A stretch of 22,091 bases of DNA from a virus, in IMG/VR virus record IMGVR_UViG_3300049489_001195, positions 1 to 22,091 of that record. One strand, given 5' to 3'. The notes beneath the pieces were generated by a model. It saw only the letters and a program-made list of their open reading frames with translations, made no database searches and had not been told where the DNA came from. A program made the translations under genes and the position numbers. Positions 1-7,305 of this stretch are shown here, one piece after another. Every line of letters begins with the position of its first letter. Position 1 is the first letter of the stretch.

Positions 1-1880
1 GCCGCCGTCCCGCCCGCGCCGGAGGCGTTCGCCAGCCCGTCCGGGTAGCCTACCGTTTCGGCCGCTCCGCCCGCGCCGGCCGTGCCGCCAGACGCGCCAC
101 CATTCCCGGCCGCCGTCCCTGGGTTGCCGCCGCTTGGGCCAACCGCGTGCGTCCGGCAAAAGTTGACCTCGACGCCCGATCCGTTGTGCTGGAAGTACGT
201 GGCCGCACCGTTGGTGCCGGCGGTTCCGCTCCCCGCCGCCGCGCCGCCCGGACCTCCCGCGCCACCGGCACCGATCACCACATCGTAAGCTGTCCCTGGC
301 ACCACCGCGCACGGGATCGGCGGGCCCATGACGCACCCGTTGCCGCCGCCGCCGCCCTTGCCGCCGCCGCCGCCGCCCACGTTTGCGCTTGCGCCGGCTC
401 CGCCTCCGGACCCGCCGCCACCGCCGCCGGCACTCGGGATCCCGTACAGATTGACAATCGCGATTCCGCCCTCTGCCGTCCACGTGCCGGACGCGTCGAA
501 TCGCTCAAAGGCCCGATTGGACCCGAGCAGGTACCAGTCGGTCCCGTCGCACACGAGATCCCAAGATCCGTGTGCGGCCCGGAGGATCTTGTCCGCCGCG
601 AACCCGTTGATCTCCTCGGTCCCGTCGCGGAGTAGCGTCACGAGGTTTTGCGTGGCGCTCGTGATCTTCAGTTGCCAGCGCCGCGCGACCGGCGCCGGTA
701 GCTGTATGTCGACCGCGCCCGCCGAGTTGTCGATCAGCACCACGTCGTGCGTCGAGAGTAGATCGAACGTAGCCGCGTCGGTCGCCGTCGCGATCCCCGC
801 CGTGCCGCCGTCGTGCACGTGGTCCGCGCGCGGTACCTCGGCGGACGTCCCCGCGGCGTTTGCCCTACCAACCACGGAGAGGTCCCCCGCCTCGGCCCAA
901 TCGATCGACGCCATGACATTCGTAGTGTCGGTCACGTCCGCGCCGGCCTCGATGCCGTCGAGCTTCGCGCCGTCGACCGACAGGTCGCGACCGTCGATCG
1001 TCACGCTCGCGGTGACGGCGAGGTTGCCCGTGAGCGAGACGGACCCGTCCCGCGCCAGCGGCGAGACGTGCGGGTAGCTGTCTGCGACGTACGCGCCGGG
1101 CAACTCGGCCGCCCGCGCGGCGGACGCGCGCATGTAGTCGACGACGAGCGTGCGGTTGCCCGCGTGGACGTCCTTCTCCATGCGCATCGTCGGGAAGTAC
1201 GCCGCCTCGTCCGGCGCCTCCGCCGACGTGAAGACCGTGGCGTACGCGCCGTCGTCGGCCGCTGCCTCCACCACCGTGCCGGTCGGCGAGATCGTGAGCC
1301 TCACGCGCAGCCGCCCCGTGTAGGCGGGCAGCGTGATCGCCTCGCTCGTGAGCACGCCGCCCTGCACCGTCGCCAGCGAGTGCACGCCGTCGATGCCACG
1401 CACGGACACCGAGCTCTGCTCGTCCGACGACGAGACGCCGAGCGCCCACGCGCACTCGTCGTCCGTCTTCGTGCCCGAGTTGTAGACGCCGAAGGCGTAC
1501 TCGATCACGATGTCGTCGTCTGCGCCGAACACCAGGCCGCTCGGCTTGAGCACCGCGATCAGCGCAGAGGCCGTGGCGCTGACGCTGAGGAAGGCCAGGC
1601 CGCTCGACGGGAACCCGAGCGCGTTCGCGCTGCCGGCACCGCTGAGCGTGCCGCCCGCCGTCTGGTCCGTGACGAACCAGCCGTGCGGGGTGACGTCGAA
1701 GTCGTCGAAGACCGCGACGCGGTCCTCGGTGGGCACCTGTCCTGCGACGCTACCCTCCTCGAGATCGACAATCCGGTCGATGAGCTCGTTCCACTCCTCG
1801 GCCATGACGTCCGTCTCCGGTACGACCGTCCGCGCGAGAAGGCCGGACCGAGCCGCGTTCTGCTTGTGCGAGAGGGTCAT
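1..1880 (-). CDS. Tail fibre / receptor-binding protein, glycine-rich C-terminus (partial, runs off left edge)
   Basis: This frame stays open for 626 codons from an ATG at 1880 to the window edge, so the C-terminus is missing. The ATG overlaps the stop of the preceding gene (TGATG). The product probably forms a trimeric tail fibre attached to the baseplate. Residues 306-316 read KLDGIEAGADV, a motif very common in phage tail fibres. Residues about 375-455 look like the fibre domain beginning DNSAG..VDIQLPAP and ending CDGTDWYLLG. From residue 484 onward the chain is dominated by Gly runs (up to six) interspersed with Ala and Ser. It then has a VVPGTAYDVVIGAGGAGG segment typical of glycine-rich phage adhesin domains. 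The domain order suggests an N-terminal shaft and a distal glycine-rich tip that may contact the host. Family assignment is by motif; receptor binding is inferred. Confidence 0.85.
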   Translation of the reverse strand, partial: MTLSHKQNAARSGLLARTVVPETDVMAEEWNELIDRIVDLEEGSVAGQVPTEDRVAVFDDFDVTPHGWFVTDQTAGGTLSGAGSANALGFPSSGLAFLSVSATASALIAVLKPSGLVFGADDDIVIEYAFGVYNSGTKTDDECAWALGVSSSDEQSSVSVRGIDGVHSLATVQGGVLTSEAITLPAYTGRLRVRLTISPTGTVVEAAADDGAYATVFTSAEAPDEAAYFPTMRMEKDVHAGNRTLVVDYMRASAARAAELPGAYVADSYPHVSPLARDGSVSLTGNLAVTASVTIDGRDLSVDGAKLDGIEAGADVTDTTNVMASIDWAEAGDLSVVGRANAAGTSAEVPRADHVHDGGTAGIATATDAATFDLLSTHDVVLIDNSAGAVDIQLPAPVARRWQLKITSATQNLVTLLRDGTEEINGFAADKILRAAHGSWDLVCDGTDWYLLGSNRAFERFDASGTWTAEGGIAIVNLYGIPSAGGGGGGSGGGAGASANVGGGGGGKGGGGGNGCVMGPPIPCAVVPGTAYDVVIGAGGAGGPGGAAAGSGTAGTNGAATYFQHNGSGVEVNFCRTHAVGPSGGNPGTAAGNGGASGGTAGAGGAAETVGYPDGLANASGAGGTA

Positions 1881-2584
1881 CAGACGTTCCTCGGGCCGGG
1901 GTCGGTGATTGCGAGCTCGACCCCGTGCACCTTGTCGCCGCCAACCTCGTTCGCGCTGAGGATGAGGAGGAAGTAGTCCTTGGCCGTGTCGCCGTCGGTC
2001 ACGATCGCGAGGTCGCAGGTGATCGTGATGGTCTGCGCCGCGTCGGTGCCGTCGTCGGTCGCGTAGAACGCGACGACTGGCGTAGGCGCGGCCGGGGTCC
2101 CGAAGTTCGGGTCGACCGTGATGAGCGCCGCGTACATCCGATCGCCGGTGGCCGCGTTCGCTGCGACTGGGTCGACGATGATCTTGATCGTGTCGAGCTC
2201 CTGCCCGTTCCGCAGATAGTCGCTGAGCGGGAAGATCAGCGGCTTCTGCGCGCCGACGCTGAGCCACCAGTACTCCGTCGCCGGGTTCCCCGCGCGAGAC
2301 CAGTCGGCGGCCGTCCCGCTGTCGCCGTCGAACACCTGCGCGGCGAAGAGCGAGACGACCTTCTTCCGCGTCTTCGGCGTCTGGTACGTGTGCTCCTCGT
2401 TGCTGTCGAGCAGCGCCGCGAGCCACGCGACCCAGTCGACCGCGTACCCGAGCGCCCAGTTCGCCTTGCGCGGCGCGAACCGATACCCCTCGCGGAAGCC
2501 GTTGCTCTTCTCTCCGGCCTCGGGCTCGAGGCGCCGCGAGCCCCCCGTTGCGAAGCTCGGGGTCGTCGTCGGTCGTGCGACCAT
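1880..2584 (-). CDS. Tail fibre / baseplate-attachment structural protein, 234 aa
   Basis: The ATG at 2584 shares one base with the TAA of the preceding gene (TAATG), and GGAGGTGG lies just upstream, which fixes the start. The N-terminal 50 residues have a pattern common in phage fibre or baseplate-attached proteins: a PSFATGG segment, then K-x-x-GF-x-x-G, then an APRKANWALGYAVDWVAWL tract. The rest looks beta-rich, with no recognised enzyme motif. It lies between the gpI-like baseplate protein and the long fibre protein, so a role joining fibre to baseplate or forming a short fibre is likely. The exact family is not recognised. Confidence 0.75.
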   Translation of the reverse strand: MVARPTTTPSFATGGSRRLEPEAGEKSNGFREGYRFAPRKANWALGYAVDWVAWLAALLDSNEEHTYQTPKTRKKVVSLFAAQVFDGDSGTAADWSRAGNPATEYWWLSVGAQKPLIFPLSDYLRNGQELDTIKIIVDPVAANAATGDRMYAALITVDPNFGTPAAPTPVVAFYATDDGTDAAQTITITCDLAIVTDGDTAKDYFLLILSANEVGGDKVHGVELAITDPGPRNV

Positions 2585-3285
2585 TACGCCACCTCCGTCG
2601 TTGCGTGCTCGTACTCCATGACGCCGCCGGTCGTGCCGTCGTCGTCGCCCCAGCCGCGCGCCACGTCGGCCTGCTCGGCGTCCGCATCGGCCCACGTGAG
2701 CGCGTCGATCGCATCGCCCGACGGGTGCTCGAGCACGAACCGCACGCCGGCCGGCTTCGCTCGCGCGAGGAACCGGAACACGCTCGCGGCCTCGATCTCG
2801 TCGGCGAAGGGCTCGCCCAGGAGCACGAGCACCGCGGCTCGGCCGGGCTCCTGGATCGACACGAGCGAGAGCGCGAAGCCGAGCACGTCGAAGATCCCAA
2901 ACGTGTCGGGCCACGTGCCCTGGCTCCGCAGCGTGAGGACCTGCGCGCGCAGGAGCAGCCGATACGTCTCGTCGCCCCAGCCGAGCCGAGGCAGATTGAG
3001 CCGCCACCCGAGGTGGTCGAGCTGCACGCCGAGCGCGGTGTCGAGCCAGCGCTCGGTGAGGCACTGCCAGCACGCATCGTCGAGATCGGTGACGCCGGCG
3101 AGCAGCGCCCGCAGCATCGCCACGATGCGCGTCCGGTCCCGGAACTCGTCGATGAGCAGCGCCGCGCCGAGCTCGCCGTGGTCGGGGATCCACGCGAGCG
3201 GCGTGCCCTCGACCGTCTCGAGCGCGGCGGGTGGCGACCAGTCGCCGAACCGCCAGGGCAGCGTCTCCGGGAGGATGACCGGCAT
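2584..3285 (-). CDS. Baseplate wedge/tail protein, gpI-like (DUF2612-type), 233 aa
   Basis: The ATG at 3285 overlaps the stop of the J-like gene (TGATG). The order J-like then this gene matches P2 J-I and other myophage baseplates, where this protein closes the wedge and links to the fibre. The central segment, about residues 85-130, has LDHLGWRLNLPR...DETYRLLLRAQVLTLRSQGTWPDTFGIFDVLG. This is the pattern seen in DUF2612 proteins: a hydrophobic LD.lG..l.lpR stretch followed by a YR.LL.a.i....GT helix. The C-terminal tail is acidic and Asp/Gly-rich. The role comes from family and position; no enzymatic residues are seen. Confidence 0.8.
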   Translation of the reverse strand: MPVILPETLPWRFGDWSPPAALETVEGTPLAWIPDHGELGAALLIDEFRDRTRIVAMLRALLAGVTDLDDACWQCLTERWLDTALGVQLDHLGWRLNLPRLGWGDETYRLLLRAQVLTLRSQGTWPDTFGIFDVLGFALSLVSIQEPGRAAVLVLLGEPFADEIEAASVFRFLARAKPAGVRFVLEHPSGDAIDALTWADADAEQADVARGWGDDDGTTGGVMEYEHATTEVA

Positions 3286-4508
3286 CAGACGTCCTCCGCG
3301 ACGGTCACGTCGGCGCTCGCGATGCGGATGATCTGCCGGGTCGTCGGCGCCACGCTCGCGTCGTCGGGCGTCGGGTCGTCGGCCTCCATCGTGATCGTCG
3401 TGACGGCCTTCACGCTCGGCACGACGCGCACGCCGTCCTCGCTCTCGAGGATCGCGGCGATGAGCTGCGACACGTAGCCGCGCTCGGCGACGACGTACTC
3501 GTCGGCACGCTCCGAGACCGCCGTCTTCACCTGGGCCTCCCAGCCCGCGACTGCGTCGTCCTCGAGCACCGCCTCGAGGGACACGTAGACGCGGAGCTTC
3601 GTCGCCCGGGTGAAGCCGACGACGAACGCCGTCCCGCTCTCGTCGATGGCCGTCCCGCTGTCGGTCGGCCCCACGCCCTCCGCGTCGGCGCCGAAGCCCC
3701 ACGAGAGGATCCCCTCCGGCTTCGTGTCGTAGATCGCCTGAGCGATCTCGTCGTCGAGGGCCGCCGCAGGGTCCCCGTCCCAGACGATGACCTCGAAGCT
3801 CTTGCCGGGCCGGCCGGCACCGTCGGTGACCGAGGTCGAGTTCTCGATGACCGTCACCGAGATCACGCCATCGACCCGGGCGACGTTCGCGCGGATGGCG
3901 TCGACCGTGCGGAGCCCCCCCGCCGCCAGCTCGACCACGCGCTGCGTCCGGAGCTCCGGATCCCCGGCGACGTCGCGCCCGAGGGTCGCGTCAGTGGCGT
4001 TCGTGATCGCCGTCCAACCCGACGACGCCGTCACGATCACGGTGAGCAGGCCGGCAGGAGCCGCGATCGGGCCGGTGCGCAGGCACTCGAAGACGACGTC
4101 GAACGCCGCCGGCGACGCGCCGCTGTTCGTCACGGCCTCGACGCTCGCGAACTGCGCATCCGGATCGCCGTCCACCGCCGCCACCTTGCCCGCCGCGAGC
4201 GTCGCTCCGGCCGCGAGCGTCACCGACGCTGTCACCCTCGAGGCCGTCGCCGCCCGTCGGGTGGTCCCGGTGAGCGCCGCGACCTGGTCGAGCGCGAGGC
4301 CCGACGCCTCCGGGCCCTGCGCGCGGTAGATCGCCTGCAGCGTCTCCCACGCGAGCGTGAGCTCCTCGGAGAGGATGCCGATGATCTGCTGCTCGGGGCC
4401 CTGGCTGAGGTCGATGCCGGGGATCGCCGCGCGCACCGTCGCCTCGAGCAGCTCCTGGAGCTCGGGCTGCGTCCGGATCACGAGACCGTTGGCGGAAAGG
4501 CCGGCCAT
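3285..4508 (-). CDS. Baseplate J-like protein, 407 aa
   Basis: This is a baseplate wedge component of the contractile tail, of the P2 gpJ / T4 gp6 type. It begins MAGLSANGLVIRTQPELQELL, the usual J-family start with an N-terminal helical segment. SQGPEQQIIGILSEELTLAWE, about residues 35-55, corresponds to the conserved family helix near the N-terminus. The middle has repeated Ala/Val/Thr-rich beta segments, then DPELRTQRVVELAAGGLRTVDAIRANVARVDGV, a well-known J-family motif (about residues 175-210). The length fits the usual 350-480 aa. The ATG at 4508 is in a TGATG junction with the gp25-like gene, and its own stop overlaps the gpI-like start. Confidence 0.92.
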   Translation of the reverse strand: MAGLSANGLVIRTQPELQELLEATVRAAIPGIDLSQGPEQQIIGILSEELTLAWETLQAIYRAQGPEASGLALDQVAALTGTTRRAATASRVTASVTLAAGATLAAGKVAAVDGDPDAQFASVEAVTNSGASPAAFDVVFECLRTGPIAAPAGLLTVIVTASSGWTAITNATDATLGRDVAGDPELRTQRVVELAAGGLRTVDAIRANVARVDGVISVTVIENSTSVTDGAGRPGKSFEVIVWDGDPAAALDDEIAQAIYDTKPEGILSWGFGADAEGVGPTDSGTAIDESGTAFVVGFTRATKLRVYVSLEAVLEDDAVAGWEAQVKTAVSERADEYVVAERGYVSQLIAAILESEDGVRVVPSVKAVTTITMEADDPTPDDASVAPTTRQIIRIASADVTVAEDV

Positions 4509-4912
4509 CAGAACCCGACCTCCTGACCGACCTCGAGCGTCCGGCGCACGCCGTCCGTCGTGACGACCTCGACCGACGAGACGCGCATGCGCCGCGTACG
4601 CTTGTCGAGCGCGAGATCGATCCGCGCGACCTGGGCGACACCCTCGACGCGCAGCAGCTCCTTCCGGAGGACGGCACGGACGGTGCCCTCGCCGACGCCC
4701 TTCCGAAGGAGCGACTGCAAGTACGGGACGCCTCGGCTGCGGTCCAAGAACCACTCGCCGAGCCACCAGCGCAGGGCGACGTTGCACGCCTGGGTCACGC
4801 TGTCGCCAAACGACTCGAGGCGCGCGAGCCGCGAGCCCGAGATCCGCAGATCCCCGAGCTGCGGGTTCTGCGCGTCGATGCTCGTGACGAGCTGCCAGCC
4901 CAGGGCGGTCAT
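4508..4912 (-). CDS. gp25-like / GpW baseplate wedge protein, 134 aa
   Basis: This small baseplate wedge protein, related to T4 gp25 and P2 gpW, helps join wedge to sheath. It has the family length. The central WWLGEWFLDRSRGVPYLQSLLRKG segment (about residues 49-72) matches the family pattern of an aromatic-rich helix, Asp and Gly-x-P-W/Y. A following segment, VRAVLRKELLRVEGVAQVARIDLALDKRTRRMRV, corresponds to the family's terminal beta-alpha-beta part. The ATG overlaps the stop of the spike gene (ATGA), and the J-like gene follows, the usual order for these baseplates. Confidence 0.88.
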   Translation of the reverse strand: MTALGWQLVTSIDAQNPQLGDLRISGSRLARLESFGDSVTQACNVALRWWLGEWFLDRSRGVPYLQSLLRKGVGEGTVRAVLRKELLRVEGVAQVARIDLALDKRTRRMRVSSVEVVTTDGVRRTLEVGQEVGF

Positions 4913-5589
4913 TCGGCCCTCGTCTTCTGCGCCGCCACGCTCGCGAGGGTGCCGATCGGCACCGTCGGCGCGGTGGTATTCGCGCTCACGGGAGCCGGGA
5001 CCGGGTGCACGTGCGCGTCGAACGCTGCCTGGATCGTGTCGAGGCGCGCGTTGACGAGGTTCGCGAGGGCGACGAACTGGGACGCGGCGCCGAGGTCGAT
5101 CGTCGTGTCGCCGATCGTCATCGTGAGCCCGCCGGACTTGCCGATCGCGAGCTTCCCCGCGGGCAGGCCCGAGAGCGCGGCCGCTCGAGGGAAGAGACCG
5201 GGTACAGCGACCGCGTGCGCGAGGTGGTGCTGCCGATGGTCGATCGGATCACTGACATCGCCGGTCTGCCGCCACCGAGCGGCGTCTCGCTCGAGGCAGA
5301 CGAGCAGCACCGAGTCGCCCGCCTCAAGCGGCATGTGCAGGAACCAGCTCCCGACCCGCGGCCAGACCACCGGGACGGACCGCACGATCGGCATGTCCTC
5401 GGGGGTCGTGGTGCCCTCCACGTTGGGCAGGGCGCGCCGCACCATCGGCCGGACATCCGCGGTCTGCGTCGCCGCGTCGTAGCTCTCGACGCGGCCAGGG
5501 AGCGCCGTGTGCAGCTCCTCGGCGAACGCTCGCCGCTCGAGCTCGGCGAGGTCCTCGCGGGACAGGTCGTCGTCGCGGTCGACCGTCAT
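4909..5589 (-). CDS. Baseplate central spike, gp138-N-like, 226 aa, with HxH tip
   Basis: This is the likely membrane-piercing spike at the tail tip. The N-terminal region, about residues 20-115, has an OB-fold-like pattern of Gp138/gpV type: GRVESYDAATQTADVRPMV, then WPRVGSWFLHMPLEAGDSVLLVCLERDAARWRQTG. A short beta segment (about 145-168, KLAIGKSGGLTMTIGDTTIDLG) resembles the triple-helix rise. The C-terminus holds AFDAHVHPVPAP with His193 and His195. Spike-apex domains of P2 gpV-like proteins use such an HxH to bind iron. ATG at 5589 overlaps the hub gene stop (ATGA). Iron binding is inferred. Confidence 0.85.
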   Translation of the reverse strand: MTVDRDDDLSREDLAELERRAFAEELHTALPGRVESYDAATQTADVRPMVRRALPNVEGTTTPEDMPIVRSVPVVWPRVGSWFLHMPLEAGDSVLLVCLERDAARWRQTGDVSDPIDHRQHHLAHAVAVPGLFPRAAALSGLPAGKLAIGKSGGLTMTIGDTTIDLGAASQFVALANLVNARLDTIQAAFDAHVHPVPAPVSANTTAPTVPIGTLASVAAQKTRAE

Positions 5590-6446
5590 GCCGCCCGCAG
5601 CTCCGCGTCCGCGTACCAGTTCTGCTGGTGCGAATCGCCGTCGAAGACCACCGAGCGCACGAGGAACGGCCCGCTCAGCCGATCGTGGTCGAGCACCACC
5701 GTGCGCCCCGGCCAGATGTCGGGCGTGAGGAGCGACTTCACCTTCGCGCGGCCGCGCATTCCGCGCTCCGGCTCGCCGACGAGGCCGGTGTCCGTCGCGA
5801 GGCGCACGGCCTCGGACCGGAGCGCGGCGCCCGACGCGAGGACCTGCAGCGCCCCGTGCTGGATCGACCAGCTCAGGCCGAAACTCGAGAGCACCCTCGT
5901 GAGCTCGCGCGCCGCCGGGCCCGAGAGGACGGTCCCCTCCGGGAACGTGGCATCGGCACCCCCGGCGACGGCCGCCGCGATCGCCTCCGCGGTGTTGCCG
6001 ATGCCGACTCCCAGGCCCTCCGCGCACGACCGCACGACCGCGGTCACGCTGACGCCGGCCGCGAACGACGAGCTCACGCGACGCTGCTGGAAGTGCTCCC
6101 CGCCGTCGCGCCCCTCGATCACCGATACGGCATCGACGCGGTTCTCGACGTCGGTCCGGTTCGCGCGCTGCGAGAAGCCCGTGCCGCCGCCGGCGCCGCG
6201 GAAGACGTGCCCACGGAAGAGCTGCTCGAGCCCGCGCGCCTCGGAGTAGCCCGCCTCGACGACGAGCTGCTGCCCGACCGACTGCTCGATCTGCGCCTGC
6301 TGGCTGCGGGTGAGGTTCCAGATCTTGACGACCGCCTTGCCCGGTCGGGCGTGCAGCGTGCGCTCGATGTGGAACGCGACGCGGATCGGCGCCGAGACGC
6401 GGAGCGTCCCGACCGTCACCCGCCAGACGCGGCCGAACGAGGTCAC
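5586..6446 (-). CDS. Baseplate hub protein (gp27/gpD-like), 286 aa
   Basis: This probably forms the trimeric hub ring at the base of the tail tube, carrying the spike. It starts with GTG at 6446, whose GTGA overlaps the stop of the plug gene. The N-terminal part, VAFHIERTLHARPGKAVVKIWNLTRSQQAQIE, is the typical opening of such hub proteins: a strand pair then K-x-x-V-x-I-x-N-L. It continues with an oily VVEAGYSEA..LEQLFRGHVF segment (about 62-85). Near the end, IWPGRTVVLDHDRLSGPFLVRSVVFDGDSHQQNW matches the usual final strands with a W/Y-rich close. Its place between plug and spike supports the assignment. No hydrolase motif is visible. Confidence 0.85.
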   Translation of the reverse strand: MTSFGRVWRVTVGTLRVSAPIRVAFHIERTLHARPGKAVVKIWNLTRSQQAQIEQSVGQQLVVEAGYSEARGLEQLFRGHVFRGAGGGTGFSQRANRTDVENRVDAVSVIEGRDGGEHFQQRRVSSSFAAGVSVTAVVRSCAEGLGVGIGNTAEAIAAAVAGGADATFPEGTVLSGPAARELTRVLSSFGLSWSIQHGALQVLASGAALRSEAVRLATDTGLVGEPERGMRGRAKVKSLLTPDIWPGRTVVLDHDRLSGPFLVRSVVFDGDSHQQNWYADAELRAA

Positions 6447-6769
6447 GCGGCCTCCGCGTAGGCGAGGAAGACGACGTCGCCGAGATCGTCGAGCCCGGGG
6501 TCCGCCGGCGTCGCGCGCGGGTCGAGCGCGTAGATCTCGCCCGGCGGGAGCCCGGCGATCGCCTGGCGGTACTGCGCGAGCAGACCCTTGTTCGCGGTGA
6601 GCGGCCTCCCGAGGAGGAGCGACTCGCCGTCGACGTCGAGGAGGTCCAGGTACCAGACCTCCTCGCGCATCGACCAGCGCAGGCGGATCGAGTACTCGCG
6701 CCCGTCGAGCGTGACGCGCCGACGCGAGAACGGGACCGACGGCCGGACCGGGATGACGAGGAGGCTCAT
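6443..6769 (-). CDS. Baseplate plug family protein, 108 aa
   Basis: This small protein sits between the Dit-like and hub genes. It fits the phage baseplate plug family in size and pattern: an N-terminal IPV-x-PS-x-PFSRRRVTLDG, then SIRLRWSMREEVWYLDLLDVDG, then LL.GRPL..NKGLL, and a terminal LGDVVFLAY. The family is thought to fill or stabilise the tube-hub interface. Start and stop are in ATGA and GTGA overlaps. Function is from family and position only. Confidence 0.82.
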   Translation of the reverse strand: MSLLVIPVRPSVPFSRRRVTLDGREYSIRLRWSMREEVWYLDLLDVDGESLLLGRPLTANKGLLAQYRQAIAGLPPGEIYALDPRATPADPGLDDLGDVVFLAYAEAA

Positions 6770-7302
6770 GGGAGCACCACCCCAGACGCGAGGAGTGAGA
6801 CGAGCTCGTCGGGCGCGTCCTGCGTGGCGACGCTGCCCTCGTTCTCCTCGGCGCGGTCGCGCGGGCGGTCCGGCGTCGGGTCCTCGACGAGCTCGGTCGA
6901 CACCTGCCGGATCGGCTCGAAGACCAGGCGCACGCGGATCCACGTTCCGTCGGCCTTGGTCTGCGTCGTTGTCGCCTCGACGAGCACGCAGTCGTCGTAC
7001 GTGCGCAGCCCCGTCGTCACGATCGCCGGCAGCGCACGGTCCCGCGCGTCGAGCAACTGCGCCCACGCGTCCACGCGGCGCGTCAGCACGCGGTCGTCGT
7101 CGCCCGTCGGCGTGTCCGTGATGACGACCGCCAGCTCGATCGGGTCGTTGTTCGGCGCGAGGTGATCCGAGAAGCTCACCCCACGAGAGACCGGGTGCTT
7201 CGTCGCTGTCGCACTGATCCGATGGCCCTCGGACTCGACGCCGTCGAGGAACAGCGGGAGGAAGTCCGCCCCGTCCTGGAAGACGATCTCGACGGTCGGC
7301 AT
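6766..7302 (-). CDS. Dit-like / distal tail-baseplate protein, 178 aa
   Basis: It begins MPTVEIVFQDGADFLPLFLDGVESEGHRI directly after the tape measure gene. That is the usual place of the protein that starts the baseplate on the tube tip. The core reads as beta strands: SDHLAPNNDPIELAVVITDTP, then a helix RRVDAWAQLLDARDRALPAIVTTGLRTYDDCVLVEAT, then VRLVFEPIRQV. This strand-helix-strand plan is found in Dit-like and gp53-like proteins of compact myophage baseplates. The last 30 residues are acidic and probably flexible. The start ATG lies 3 bp after the tape measure stop. Confidence 0.75.
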   Translation of the reverse strand: MPTVEIVFQDGADFLPLFLDGVESEGHRISATATKHPVSRGVSFSDHLAPNNDPIELAVVITDTPTGDDDRVLTRRVDAWAQLLDARDRALPAIVTTGLRTYDDCVLVEATTTQTKADGTWIRVRLVFEPIRQVSTELVEDPTPDRPRDRAEENEGSVATQDAPDELVSLLASGVVLP

Positions 7303-7305
7303 GGG

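Noticed and set aside
340-430. GCC trinucleotide repeats as a microsatellite or CRISPR-like array
   Set aside because: They encode in-frame glycine runs of the fibre and lack spacers or regular units.
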